DNA of 64,000 nucleotides, from positions 1 through 64,000 of the forward strand of contig NW_026251408.1 in NCBI RefSeq assembly GCF_025118155.1, written 5' to 3'. The notes beneath the pieces were generated by a model. The model was given only the letters and a program-made list of their open reading frames with translations. It did not search any database and had not been told where the DNA came from. The stretch comes from Cokeromyces recurvatus (Eukaryota; Mucoromycota; Mucoromycetes; Mucorales; Mucoraceae). Below, piece after piece: positions 21,512 through 34,523 of this stretch (position 1 is its first letter; each line of letters begins with the position of its first letter). Position numbers and translations under genes: made by a program.

Positions 21512-22106
21512 TGTCATGGTTGTAAGATTTATAACTTAATTCAATAAGATAAATAGTCATAATAGAATATATAGTGCACTTGTACAATAATTCTGTCTAT
21601 AAACATATTTAGTATATTTACCCTTGTATAGAAAAATAATTAATTAATAAAAAGTCCTACATCTAAAAATATACTTCTTCTATTATTATTCTGCTGAATA
21701 TAAATTTATAAAAATAACTTTATACAAGTTAAACTGGAGTAAACTAAGAATAATGCAAATACGTGTAATAATTGATTCCACTCAGAATACACATATTAGT
21801 TATATACAAAAGACATGGATATAGATCTATAATAACTCTTAGTAATCATTCTATAATTATATCATCACATACAATTTGTTATGTTTTTATCTTTTTATTA
21901 CTCATTATCCTTATTCACAAAATATATAAATACTCTTACATTAATAACACATAATTCATAACTGAACATAACAATACTTGTATTGAATTAACTCTTAATA
22001 AACTTATTGACACGTCTCAACGTACTTCTTCTGTCTTCATTTTATTTTATTCCTCTTTTACTTCTTTTGTTTATATTTAATCCTTAAACTTACCTAAACC
22101 ACAACA
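21512..22106 (+). repeat. LTR family 1, solo copy
   Basis: A 595-bp LTR from TGTCATGGTTGTAAG to ACCACAACA, about 90% like the LTR at 4794-5413 by eye. It contains a TATA box (AAATATATAAATACTC near 21920) and AATAAAC near 21997. No internal retrotransposon sequence adjoins it. The flanks (CGGAT before, ATGGC after) do not match, so recombination has altered one side. Confidence 0.8.
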
Positions 22107-22322
22107 ATGGCAAAATATTCTTCTTTCAAGTTATCTTCATTCTGTTCCTGTCGCGAAGTAACCCGTTCTCCACAAGATATAAATAAGGATCCATTTTGCA
22201 CTCATCTTTGAGAAATTAAGTTTTTTTATTTTTAATTTTTTTTACCGATAATAAAAGTTTTATACAAAGTTTTCACAGATTTATTCTGTCTTATTCTTTT
22301 GTTATCTTTATCTTGTCAATAA
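22107..22322 (+). repeat. 3' fragment of LTR family 2
   Basis: This repeats 20120-20341 almost exactly (for example GTCGCGAAGTAACCCGTTC and AGATATAAATAAGGATCC). It abuts LTR family 1 at 22106, so LTR 1 probably inserted into or recombined with this copy. Confidence 0.8.
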
Positions 22323-23028
22323 CATATTTTGAATCAAGAAATACAAGTAGTACAACACTCTCTTTTCAAACGTTTCTACAATCACATTCAGGTATGCAAC
22401 AGATACTTCAACATACGCTTCTGTTAGACATTGAGTGTTGCCACTAGCCAGCTTTACTTTATATTTAATAGTATTGTGTTTTTTTTTGGAAGTTGTCCCA
22501 ATCATCAAGTAATCCAGATGGGGTTGCAGCGCTGTTCGTAACACGTTCGTCCCTGACTAACTGACACATAGAATACCAGAATGACTGTTGAAAAATAGAA
22601 GCTGGGATATTTTCATTTGAATGGAGAATGATGTAATGATTCACAAATATTTGAGCTCTAAAAAGTAACTGTCAAACATCTTCACTAGCAGAGAGAATCC
22701 TATTTTTAAGTACACTTCTGTACCGATCATTTACACAGGTATCAAGTGGAAGTTTTCTGGTGAACGTTTGAAACCCTGTCCCCAAGTTTTCGGTAAGAAC
22801 CTCTAGTTTACTAAGTATATGTTGAGAGCAATCAGGAGAACGTTTTGATTTATGACTGATGCTACCATAAGATCTACATTTTTTGTTTGAATCCACTTCT
22901 ACCCGCTGCCGCTTTGCTTGTATCTTGATATTTTTGGTTTCTGAACTTTGTCGTTTTCGGCTTGTACCGACTATCAAAAAAGAGTTACAATGCATAAAAC
23001 TTATCAGTTTGTGTTTACTCACCGTCAT
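22323..23028 (-). pseudogene. Relic of an unclassified transposon protein with a zinc-knuckle-like motif
   Basis: Minus-strand coding remains. The upper part (22672-23028) includes a basic region (QAKRQRVEVDS) and a cysteine/histidine pattern KKCRSYGSISHKSKRSPDCSQH-like in spacing (C-x2-Y/C-GS-x2-H-x6-DC). After a stop at 22672 the frame continues as RAQIFVNHYIIL and FWYSMCQLV. A third segment (22308-22544) contains AYLNVIVETFEKR. Such blocks fit multi-copy proteins of mucoralean mobile elements as I recall them, but I cannot name the superfamily. It is cut by the LTR fragment at 22322. Confidence 0.45.
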
Positions 23029-24072
23029 CTGCTTTGTCTTCTTTATAAAGTCTACATTTATAATAGTTTTTATTATAATGTCCGATTTGTTTATAATCCT
23101 TGCATGTTGGCTGTGATTTCTCTACCAAGTAGATATAGTGCTTATGAGAAACAAAGCAGCTTTAAACTATCTCATACTCTATACCTAACGCTCTGCTTTC
23201 TTTTACTGATTCAATCTTGTTAAGAATTATTGATTTATACATTTTCTTGGGGTATTAAAAAAAAATACGCGAAAACTAACTGTTGTGTGTCTGAATTGAT
23301 CTATCCATTCTTCCAAAAAAAGGTAAGCCAAATGTCTAAAAATTAATTTTAATTCGTGCAAAAAAATACTAACATCGTCTAATTTTAAAGTAGAAATACT
23401 GTATTATAAGATCATCCCTTCCATCCAAATGAACTCTTCACACGCTCACATAGTTTTTCTTGTTTACGTGTGCATAACCGCCTTCAAATGCCCCAAATCT
23501 ATTGAAGATCCACTCTCTTTTCTCTTGAATCTATTACCATCAACATTCCATACTAAGAAAGTGAGAAAATCAATTAATGCCTGGCTCATATGCTGGCCTT
23601 CTATATATGTGCAATTCTGCTTGGAGATGGATTATCTAGCTTCACTCCCAAATCCCTAAATCCTCTGACCATCATCTTCTTTCAATACAACAACGAATTT
23701 TTGATAGTTAATTATTATCACTTATACATACACTTTAACATTTTCCCTTTTATCCCAAAAGGGTTTTTCTTTCCTTTTTTTTTCCATAGCGATCTGACCA
23801 GGGCAAAACAGCATATAAATGCTATGTGCTCATTGGTCATTTTTTAATTTTTAAATAAAATTCTTCTTAATCGTATTATAAGATCAAAGGATGCTAATTT
23901 AATTTAAAAGCCCGTCAAAGATATGGAAAAAAACCAATATTTTCCTGAATTGTGCGATACTCTTTTCCAAACACATACGACACTGGGGTTTTTTTTTTTT
24001 AGAAGTGCATCACTTTATTTTTTTTTTCTTACGACATCATTTTGGCAAAAGGTTTACTATTATAAAAGAAAA
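23029..24072. other. Intergenic region upstream of the FPK1-like kinase
   Basis: About 1 kb without a convincing gene. The open frame at 23429-23659 has a vaguely protein-like composition (DPLSFLLNLLPST, AWLICWPSIY) that could be a remnant of a reverse-transcriptase-type element, but I cannot support it. The last 200 bp have poly-T and CT-rich tracts that may form the kinase promoter. Confidence 0.4.
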
Positions 24073-25977
<1,905 letters not shown>

Positions 25978-26181
25978 AAAAATAATCTTTTATATCTTAA
26001 AAAAAAAAGTGAAATTAATATTTTAAACCAAAAAAGGTAAAATAGCTCCCGGGAAGAGCTGAAGAAAAAAAAACATGTTAGTAATCATCATAAGATAAAG
26101 AAAAGTACAACTATAATTTCTTTTCCTTTTTCTTCTTCTTCCTTCCTTCTTTCCTTTTTTTTTCTAATCTTTATTATTATC

Positions 26182-26502
26182 ATGTCTTTAAAAAATACGA
26201 AACAAGATCCTTTATTCGATAATAAACTGGCAAATAGTTTATCCAATCTACCTACAACACCTTATGATTCAAGATTATTATCCAGATTTAGAACAAATTT
26301 TGCTACTAGGGTAACGACAGAAGTAGCAGTAATAGATGATGATGATGAATTGTTTATGGGAGATGATAGCGATTCCCTCTATGAAACCGTACTTGCATCT
26401 AATACTGAATTTTTAAATTGGTTAAATAATAATGATAACATATTTCAAAATAATGTACAAAATAAAAGATTAAAGATGTTATTAGAACACTTGAAGCAAT
26501 AA
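26182..26502 (+). CDS. Small acidic hypothetical protein
   Basis: A 106-codon single-exon frame starting at ATG 26182 after a long pyrimidine-rich tract (26105-26175) of the kind found upstream of fungal genes. The protein has a run of acidic residues (VIDDDDELFMGDDSDS), a conserved-looking hydrophobic end (NTEFLNWLNNN) and a lysine/leucine-rich tail (KRLKMLLEHLKQ). It has no signal peptide or membrane segment. Its stop is only about 13 bp from the 3' end of the convergent GH16 gene. I do not recognise the family. Confidence 0.55.
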   Translation: MSLKNTKQDPLFDNKLANSLSNLPTTPYDSRLLSRFRTNFATRVTTEVAVIDDDDELFMGDDSDSLYETVLASNTEFLNWLNNNDNIFQNNVQNKRLKMLLEHLKQ

Positions 26503-26515
26503 TAATAATAAATAT

Positions 26516-27635
26516 TTATTTTAATAAATGAAATAATAATATTATTAAAATTGTTGGTTTCATCATAATATTAGATGAAGAAGCTTGACTTGATATTTTT
26601 TTAATCTCATTCTCGTCAATAGGTAATAATGTGTCATTATTTATAAGTATAGTTGAATCACTTAGTGTTTGAATTATATCTGCATTATTATATAATATTA
26701 CATTAAAAGAAAAAAGAAAAAGAAAACCAAAAATATACCTTTTTTTTTTTTTTAAAAAAAAAGAAATTACCTTCTATATTACATTTTATGTTCGTATGGC
26801 TACATGACATTTTATTACTTGTAGTTTCATTAAAAAAGAATGTCATATTTTTAACATACATACTTGCATTCTCTTTTACAGGACCTTGACTAAATTTTGG
26901 ATTCCCATCTGTCCAATGATTTAACATAACACGACTTGGTACCCTCATCACATTGGTCGTTGATCGATACGCTTCATATCCGTCCAAATAAAAGACAACT
27001 AAACCAGGAAACCAGTCAATACGATATTCATGAAAATCATGAGTAGGATCAGAATTATTAAAGGGTAATAATAACCTAGCTGAGCCATGTGTAAGTACAG
27101 ATGCTTTCCCGTTACTTTCAAATAAATTTGGATGAATTGCAAAATAGATTGGACGAGGCTCTGGTAGAGCACTTAGGATCTCAATATCAATTTCTGCGGT
27201 TGGACTATTATAGATATAAAAGGCAGAGACAGTACCATGTACATGTGTAGTTTTAATATAAGCCCGAAAGGATCCAAATAAAAAATTATGACGACGTGTA
27301 CCTACACCTCCACATTGAATGATATCTGATCTAGTAATCATAATCTCTAATGAATCTTTAGTCAAACGAACATTATCACGATGAAAAATACGCGAGTATG
27401 GATCATTATATTTAGCTGGAATAGTATAATTAGCGAAAAAAAGGTCTTGACGATGATTATTATAAAGAATAGAATGATTATTAGTGGATAACGACGGATG
27501 TTGGAAATTAAGGTGATACATAGTAGACCAGACAGCGTTTGTAGATGAATCAAAATAGCCACAGTCACAATTAAGCGATAAGGTAAAATGAATAGTATTT
27601 AAAATCAATAGTAAATATTTTAATAAAATTATCAT
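26516..27635 (-). CDS. GPI-anchored GH16 family glycosidase/transglycosylase
   Basis: A secreted cell-wall or beta-glucan-acting enzyme of family GH16. Two exons: 26771-27635 and 26516-26679, with a 91-bp intron (donor GTAATT, acceptor TGCAG), giving 342 residues. The N-terminus is a hydrophobic signal peptide (LLKYLLLILNTIHFTLS) followed by NCDCGYFD. The jelly-roll region contains the catalytic signature AEIDIEILS (E-x-D-x-E) at about residue 150, and HEYRIDWFPGLVVFYLDG. Several N-glycosylation sites are present. Exon 2 supplies a small-residue stretch (SSQASSSN) and a hydrophobic C-terminus (PTILIILLFHLL), the pattern of a GPI-anchor signal. Without the intron the frame would run into poly-lysine junk, so splicing is well supported. 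Substrate is uncertain. Confidence 0.88.
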
Positions 27636-27780
27636 TTTGTTTTATGTATGTAAATAAAAAAAAAAAGAGAGAGAGAAAAAGAAAGGCTTTTTGATTTAAA
27701 ACTACAGTATTTTCGGTTGAGTTTGGGACGTTTTTAAAAAATTTTGGGAAATTTTGAAAATCATTTCGAGGACCTCATGT

Positions 27781-27815
<35 letters not shown>

Positions 27816-27829
27816 GCTTGGTAGTTTTC

Positions 27830-28090
27830 GATTGGACTGTCGTGCCTGGAAGTACATGCCCGTCACCTCTATTAAACTCGTCCAAAAGCCTATAAGCTAC
27901 TTGAATGAGGTATGCCGTATACCGCAGCCGCTTTAGGAACAGATAATACCTCTTCTTGGAGGATCTTAATGAATCTTTCTTTCTATCTGATCTGCTACAT
28001 ACTTTTTATATATTTCCTCATATTGAGTTTGACTTTACTCATGTCAACTGTGATTTCCTCTAGTAAGTCTTCCATTGGCTGAGATTCGAT
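27830..28090 (-). pseudogene. N-terminal relic of a DNA transposase (helix-turn-helix)
   Basis: On the minus strand a start-like MEDLLEEITVDMSKVKLNM is followed, after frame changes, by ILQEEVLSVPKAAAVYGI and LLDEFNRGDGHVLPG. This is a helix-turn-helix of the type found at the N-terminus of IS630-like transposases. The rest of the transposase is missing and the frame is broken at least twice. It presumably belonged to the element that owns the inverted repeats. Confidence 0.45.
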
Positions 28091-28476
28091 TACTTGTTAA
28101 TTTAAAGACTCAACATGAACAAACTAAATTATTCAATGTACCAAAATCAAGCTCATAATTATCATCAACTTCCATCTCATACTGTGCTCTTAGCAAAGGT
28201 TCGTTTTGTGGGTTGTATTTTACTTAGTCCTGTCATGAGCTGATTTATAATGTCATGTTTCTTGATTAAACACGTGAATTATAAAATTATTTAAGGAGCT
28301 CTATCCAAATCTTCCTGAAACTCTTTTGATCCACTCCATCAAATATTATTAAAGCTTCTAAGATTTCATTATCTATAACATATCTTATTCGGTCGTTAAC
28401 TAACACTTTTCTGATTCACATCTTGTCTCAGACCTCTTTAACAAGTCTTATAAATACCCTATCAATTTAAATTCAA

Positions 28477-28502
<26 letters not shown>
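28477..28502. repeat. AT dinucleotide microsatellite
   Basis: An uninterrupted run of AT units at the edge of the integrase remnant. Confidence 0.9.
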
Positions 28503-28508
<6 letters not shown>

Positions 28509-28559
28509 AAAAAGACAAAAAAATGTCAACGACGATGGATCTATTCTTACATCTCGTGT

Positions 28560-29577
28560 GATGATGCCCTGTTGATTTAATAACACCAGCACTAGAAGAA
28601 GGATTAAATCTACTGATAAAAACTCATTTAGAAGGACATCGTGATGCTCAAGCTATGGTAACAGCTTTACATAATGAATGAATTCATTGAACAAAGCTTA
28701 AAGAAGATACTCTTGACACAGTAAAAAAACTGTCCCGATTGTCAAAACATGAATATCATCCATTAAAATCAATTTATGCTAATGCTCCATAGGGTCATAT
28801 TTGTATTGACGCCGCTGGACCCTATAACACTGTCTTTACAAGGAAATAACTACATCCTTCTAGTTGTTGGTATATTTACTAGATTTTGTGTACTTGGAGC
28901 AATCTCTGATAAATTATCCTTAACAATAACACTTACGATAAGAAATATACTATCTATCTCTAATGGGAAGACCTAAAATTATCTAAAGCAATAATGGTAC
29001 AGAATACGTAAATGAAATAGTACGACTTTATATTAAACACTCTGATATCGACCATCGGCTTGTAACAAGCTATCATCCTCGTACAAATAGTATAGTTGAA
29101 CGCTGGATATCTAAAAACAAAGTCCATCATCTATAAACGTTTACACTGTCAAAAGAAAAACTCAGGGTGGAAACTATGTATTGGTTGATGGTACAGGTCC
29201 ACTCTTACCAAGAGACGTACCTCCTTCCCATATTAAAGTGATATCGCGTAAAGTTAAATTGGCCAATACTGAAACGGATACTTATGATGAAGTTGAGGTA
29301 GTAATCAACCATAAGGGTTACTCCTGGTAATTACTTATACCAAGTCAGATGGAAAAGGTTATGGTGAAAGCGATGATTACTTGGGAGTCTGCTAGTAATT
29401 TCCTTGACTACTCTCTCTCTCCTATTAGAAAATATTGGGCACGTCGTAATGAACAAGTGCCTTCAAATGAAGCTAACCTTGTATCTACTAATGACAGATC
29501 TAATAATAATGATAACAATATACAAAAGCGTCGTCGTAACAATGCTAGTTACAATTCTAAAAGAATCAAAATTTAAA
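28560..29577 (+). pseudogene. Ty3/gypsy chromovirus-type integrase and chromodomain remnant
   Basis: Plus-strand frames read as a retroelement integrase: a zinc-binding-like region (THLEGHRDAQAMV, then a KLSRLSKHEYHPLK segment lacking the cysteines), the catalytic core start GHICIDAAGPYN and GNNYILLVVGIFTRF, then SYHPRTNSIVERW, and at the end a chromodomain (YQVRWKGYGES, TWESASNFLD, PIRKYWARR). Several TGA/TAG codons sit where tryptophan is expected, and there are frameshifts near 28790, 28970, 29120 and 29345. The integrase would insert DNA into chromatin and the chromodomain would bind methylated histone. It is clearly dead. Confidence 0.7.
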
Positions 29578-29831
29578 CATTAGCGTCCGTCAATTAAATA
29601 AAATAAAATAAATAATATATTTGTATACTACTCCATCCTACCCAAGTATAATATTATTGTATCCATCAACAACTTAAATGTTATTTAGAAACTGGACGAG
29701 AGTATTTATTATGAAAATATACAAACAAACAATTTTATATTTATATAAAAAAAAAAAAAAAATATTACATGAGGTCCTCGAAATGATTTTCAAAATTTCC
29801 CAAAATTTTTTAAAAACGTCCGAAAATACTG

Positions 29832-30144
29832 CAAATAAAATAGAAATAAAATAAAAAAAAAAACCTGAACGGACATTTAATTCTATTTATGCAAAATAAA
29901 ATAAAATAAAATAAAATAATACATGTATGTATATATTTATATATACACATACATATATTTGTATATATATATATGTATATATGTATGTGTATGTGTATGT
30001 GTGTGTGTGTGTATGTGTATACTATAATTGTTTCGGTTGTATTTACATTATTATCGTTGTTTTCTTAGATTAGAAGAAGATAGATCGCCCTAAGATAAGC
30101 ACTAATTAAAGAAAAAAGACATAGTAAATAGAAGACTGCTTATT
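29832..30144. repeat. Gene-free spacer with TAAAA and TA/TG microsatellites
   Basis: Contains AAAAT/TAAAA pentamer repeats (about 29897-29917) and mixed TATA/TGTA/TGTG tracts to about 30020. It separates the transposon relic from the 3' end of the Sds3-like gene. No gene is seen. Confidence 0.8.
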
Positions 30145-31344
30145 TTATACCTTCATATTATGAAAGTCAGCTTCTAATTCTTCTTGTTCTGTTGAAGTAG
30201 GTTGTGCATGAATGTTATGAGGTGTAGCTTGACGATCTATAGAAAACAAAAAAAATATTAATAATAATAATAAAAAGCATGTTATATATATATTTTTATT
30301 ACCTCTTCGACTACGTCTTTCTTGATGTCGTGAAGGAGATTGACTTTGACTTTGTCTTCCATTTATTACCGTCTTCCTTAAATTCCTTCTTCCATTTAAT
30401 TTTCTATAAGCATCTTTAAAGACATCTAAATCTAATTCACCGTCTTCTCTTGTCACTTGTTTTTTCTTTTCTTCAATTATTTGTAACAAAACTCCCATTA
30501 ATCCATTTCTTTCACTTTCATATTCTGCTTCTACTTTTCCCGTTTCCTCATCATAATCTTGTTTAACAACTCCCATTTCATATTCTTTAAAAAGTAAGGC
30601 ATCTTCAATTGTATTATCACGATATTTTTCAAGATCATTTAAACTTTCTTGAAATGCCGAATGTGTGCCTATATATATTTATATTCATATGTTACAAAAG
30701 GAAAATTTTTTAATTTCGGCGACGCAAAAAAAAAAAAAATATTTTTTCTTTTAAATCTGACCTTGTTGAATCATTCGAAGTTCTTCTTGGAGAGAGTCGA
30801 GTTTTTCCCTATAAATTCTATTTATGATAACAAAAAAAAGAAAAAAAAAGAAAAAAAAAGAAAAAGAGAGAGAAATAAAGAATTAGAGGTAAGTACTATA
30901 ATTTGGCTAATATATAAATATTTATTATTTTTTTCTTTACTCGTCGCATTGTTCCCAGAATTCAGTATCCATGAGACTAATGAGGTCGTTCGATTCTCGT
31001 ATTCGGCGTACAAGAACAACTTTATTATTATTATTATTATTGTTGGTTTTAAAATCTATATAGTATTGTTAATATTCGTGTGTGGCGTGGATATATATGT
31101 ATATATATAAATTACCATGCCAAGGTGAAGTTTGATCGTCTGTTATCTGATCTTTTTCTATTATTGTTGGTTGTTGTACTGCTACTACTGCTGGTGTCGT
31201 TGTTACTTTATGATCATCTGGTGGCTGGTGGTTAATAGGAGGCAATGGTTGTTGTTCAGAATGCCAAATCATATGTGGAAGTGGTGGTTGTGTGTCATTT
31301 ATTCTTGATGATGGTAATAATAATGGTTGAAGTGGTCTATATCC

Positions 31345-31392
<48 letters not shown>

Positions 31393-31545
31393 TTGTTGTT
31401 GTTGCTGTTGCTGCTGTTGTTCATCTCTTTTGTCAGCTAGAATAGGAGGAGGCAATCGTTGAGGATAATAGTAGGATGGTGGATTATTATTTGGATATGA
31501 ATCTGCACCAGCCTGTGCTACAATATAACCAAATTGAGGCAGCAT
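30145..31545 (-). CDS. SDS3: Sds3/Dep1-like subunit of the Sin3-Rpd3 histone deacetylase complex
   Basis: Five exons: 31116-31545, 30941-31055, 30762-30808, 30303-30668, 30145-30236 (sum 1050 bp, 349 residues). The family is recognised from the coiled-coil Sds3 core: DTEFWEQCDE, then KLDSLQEELRMIQQGTHSAF, SLNDLEKYRDNTIEDA and LFKEYEMGVV. Such proteins hold the Sin3 corepressor and deacetylase together in the nucleus. The N-terminus is proline- and glutamine-rich, with a stretch of about 25 glutamines encoded by mixed CAG/CAA codons (31346-31425). The C-terminus has a serine/arginine-rich patch (SQSQSPSRHQERRSRR). Joining exons 3 and 4 recreates the expected GTHSAF box. Whether it is closer to Sds3 or Dep1 is not settled. 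Confidence 0.82.
31346..31425 (-). repeat. Polyglutamine-coding CAG/CAA repeat
   Basis: Runs of GTT/GCT on the plus strand encode about 25 consecutive glutamines in exon 1 of the Sds3-like gene. Because the CAA and CAG codons are mixed, the tract is less prone to slippage than a pure repeat. Confidence 0.9.
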
Positions 31546-31748
31546 TATATAGCAAAATTCAGAAAAAAGAAAAAAAAAAAAAAAAAAAAGAGAGAAAAAA
31601 ATAAATAAATAAAATCTCCACCTTTTTTTAAAAAAAAATAATTTCTTATTGGGAGAATATCAGTTCAGAAAAAAAAAAAAAGTCCCTTAAGAAGTACGTT
31701 ATTACGTAATACTATGTATATTAAACTTTTATTATGAATACTAGTGTT

Positions 31749-32554
31749 TTAATCATCTGTATTTGAAGAAGGTGTATATATATGTTTTCCTCTTTGTTGA
31801 AATGATGTCATACCTTTACCACTACCAACAACACCAACTAATACATGTAAATTAATAAATTTTGCTATGAACATTTTTTTTTAACTATATACATATAAAT
31901 ATCTATATTTTTACCTTTGCCTTCTGGATTATCAGGCGTCTTAAAAATACTCTTCTTATTAATTACAGGCACCGCTTTTTTATGCTTCTTTTTATCTCCT
32001 GTTGCAAAGCTCAACCATGCATTCTTTTTATTTTCAAATTCTACTGTCTTTTTCTTCATTTTGCTACTATTACTACTAGCAGATGTTGTCGATGGTGATG
32101 ATGATGATGCAGCTTCTTTTTTAACTTTTTTATTACTTGCCTTTACATCTTCAAATACACCTGTCCTCTTCTTTTCAATAATAGGTTTAATATCTTCTGC
32201 TTTAACAAATTCTGAATCATTATACCCTTTAAATTTTACTGAAAAGACTTGATCGGCGCCACCGATAGCTGTAATGACGGCCTTGTAAAATTGGCCATCA
32301 CCTGACCAACGTGCCATTACTTCTTGATTGACCGAAAATGTATTGTTTTTTAAAGCCATGGTCGTTGTAGTCGGTGAGGCATCCGCATTATTTGACTTTT
32401 TAACAGGTGATGACTGTACTTGTTCAAACATGGCAATTAATTCTTTTAGATCTGCTTGTAACTTTTGTAATTCCTCATTAGTTGAGTCAGATTGTAATGC
32501 AAGTTCAACTTGTTCTAATTGGAAACGATATGATTCTAATTCTTCGGTACTCAT
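31749..32554 (-). CDS. SPF30: SPF30/SMNDC1-like Tudor-domain splicing factor
   Basis: Two exons: 31915-32554 and 31749-31837 with a 77-bp intron, 729 bp in all (242 residues, the usual size for SPF30). The N-terminus is a helical region (LQKLQADLKELIAMFEQ). A Tudor domain at about residues 75-130 reads EVMARWSGDGQFYKAVI, then FSVKFKGYNDSEFV. Tudor domains of this family bind symmetrically dimethylated arginine in Sm proteins and help tri-snRNP join the spliceosome. A lysine-rich region with a possible nuclear signal follows, then NAWLSFATGDKKK and SIFKTPDNPEGKVGVVGSG. Exon 2 ends IYTPSSNTDD, and splicing restores GKVGV. It lies 106 bp downstream of the BRAP2-like gene, same strand. Confidence 0.92.
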
Positions 32555-32660
32555 GTTGCCTTAATTTGTATAATTTTATAAAAAAAAAAAAAAAAGAAAA
32601 CAAAATAAAATAAAATAACAAATTTTGTAGACTACAAAATCGCAGTCATGCCAATTTTTA

Positions 32661-33847
32661 TTATTGGTTTGTTTCTTCTAATAATGTCATTAATTGTTTA
32701 ACTTGATCACTTTGAACTTTCCATCGTTCATCCTTTAATTCAACATTCTTTTTTAATAACTCATTATTTTTGATGAGTGATTTCTTAAGCTATATGTACA
32801 CAAATATATATATATAAGAAAAAAGGAAAATAATAATAATAAAAAAAACCCAGTAATAAGTATATGTTTACTCATGTTCCCCTTTTGTTTGTTTGTTTGT
32901 TTATTTACCAGTTTCTCTTCGGCTAAATTCTTTTGCATCACTTTATATTTTTCTTTGTAATTTTGAATCCGTTTATCTACCTTTTCTTTGTCTTTTTTCA
33001 AATCTTCCATCGCCATATCTAACGACACATTTCGATCGAGCAATACATTATATTTTTCCTTACCTTCTTCAATCGCGTCATGTATTGATTTTATCTGGTT
33101 TGTAAACACAGTCAGTTGCTTCATAAGACCTTCTAATTGTTCTTCATAATAAATACGTTGTGAATCAAGCTGAGATGTCATCATATAAGTATGATCAGCC
33201 GACAGACTATCCATCAACTTTTCATGATTATCACTGGTAGTAGATGTATTGGACAAGGATGATGTCTCGGGGGCTTGAGTCGTTCGATGCATCGACGGTA
33301 ATTCAACTAACCCACCGTCCACTGTATTCTGAATCAGTCGATGTACATAACCATCTTGAACATAATCCCAGACGCGTTGAGTATCAATTTCTAATGCATA
33401 GCTATGTTGGCAGTCACGATAATGATGATAGGCATGTGCAGATTGATATCGTCCACATCCAATATGACCACATATCATACAGATCCACAGGTTACAGGTG
33501 GAGGAGCCACATTGAAAGCAACAGCAATTTTGACGATCAAATACCAGGGATTTTGTAAGAGGCCTTTGATGAGTTGGCCTCTGAGAGTATTGGCAAATAG
33601 GACATTGGTTTTGTCCCCATTTATCAAGACAAACGCACTGTGTTGCAATATGGTGACATTGGATCGGTTTAAGTCCCGTTACTGTTTCATCAAGTCGTTC
33701 AAGACAGGTGGGACAAGTAGGTAATTCTGTATCTGTAGGTGGACCTAAAGTTTCATTCATATGAGGGTAAGTATGAGGAGCGATATGAATAGATTCAATA
33801 GATTGTCGTTGGATATAGACAACATGGCTAATTTCAGGCTAATAAGC

Positions 33848-33878
<31 letters not shown>

Positions 33879-34523
33879 TTTAAGTCATCGAACTATTCAA
33901 ATTTTATAATATTTTACCTCAGTCATATTGAATCGTCTTCCATTAAACTTGTTATAAAAGTCATGAGCACTTGCTCGACTATCAAATTTCACTAGTACTG
34001 TATATTTGTTTGGAGAATAATCTTTTATGAACCTATACTGTAGAATATGACTTTTATGATGACTACCCACAAATTGTATAAAATCAGTATCTGTCATATA
34101 AGAAGGTACTGCCAAAATACAAAGAGTATCACTGTCAGGCTCTGTTTCTTCCATACTACGATAGAGATGAAGGATACCATAACCAAGATGCCATTGCTTT
34201 TTTTTATTTTGTTTGTCGATAGAAGTAATGTGAATAGATCCTAACCGAAAATCTGTATGATTTTTAAGATAAGTGTTTTCTGTTGCATTAGAAGTCGTAG
34301 TATGACTAATGGGTGTAGGAGGGACATGTTTGATGGGATGTTGAGAGGGTCGTCTTTGCAATGATGATGACGATGAAGATGAAATTAATGATTTATTCCT
34401 ATAATCGTCAAAAAAATCAATTGATACGGGATTGATAGTTGGAAAAGAATGACTAAAAAAATTAGAGGGGAATGTGATTTGTTCTGGTGTATATAATACA
34501 CATTTCAACTGATAATAATACAT
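32661..34523 (-). CDS. ETP1: BRAP2/Etp1-like RING and UBP-zinc-finger protein
   Basis: Three exons: 33918-34523, 32909-33838, 32661-32789, summing to 1665 bp (554 residues). Domain order matches BRAP2/Etp1: an N-terminal RRM-like domain (LCILAVPSYMTDTDF; TVLVKFDSRASAHDFYNKFN), a RING finger (CPTCLERLD ... QCVCLDKWGQNQCPIC), a ubiquitin-binding UBP zinc finger (CFQCGSSTCNLWICMICGHI, then HYRDCQHSYALEI) and a long C-terminal coiled coil. In animals BRAP2 is an E3 ligase that tunes Ras-MAP kinase signalling; in yeast Etp1 is needed for ethanol tolerance and turnover of transporters. The start MYYYQLKCVLY at 34523 is the first suitable ATG in exon 1; a further upstream exon cannot be excluded. 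Confidence 0.92.

Larger units (their letters stand above)
27705..29831. mobile_element. Decayed inverted-repeat element with integrase/chromodomain debris
   Basis: Inverted repeats of about 95 bp: CAGTATTTTCGG at 27705, continuing through AAAATCATTTCGAGGACCTC and ATGTAATTTTTTT, and the inverted form at about 29745-29831. The left copy has an extra TTGAGTTTGGG. TA precedes the left end, but the right flank is CAAAT, so the target duplication is not intact. Inside are a minus-strand transposase N-terminus relic (about 27830-28090) and a plus-strand gypsy integrase with chromodomain (about 28560-29580). Confidence 0.7.

Noticed and set aside
23429..23659. 76-codon frame with DPLSFLLNLLPST and WPSIY
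   Set aside because: It might be a reverse-transcriptase element remnant as found in other mucoralean genomes, but I could not align it to anything in the window and it lacks catalytic motifs.
30649..31110. 153-codon plus-strand frame rich in lysine and isoleucine
   Set aside because: It covers introns and exons of the Sds3-like gene in antisense and has low-complexity composition.
31245..31445. Valine/alanine-rich plus-strand frame
   Set aside because: It is the complement of the polyglutamine tract in the Sds3-like gene.
33244..33558. Plus-strand frame of 104 codons
   Set aside because: Antisense shadow of the UBP zinc finger and linker of the BRAP2-like gene.
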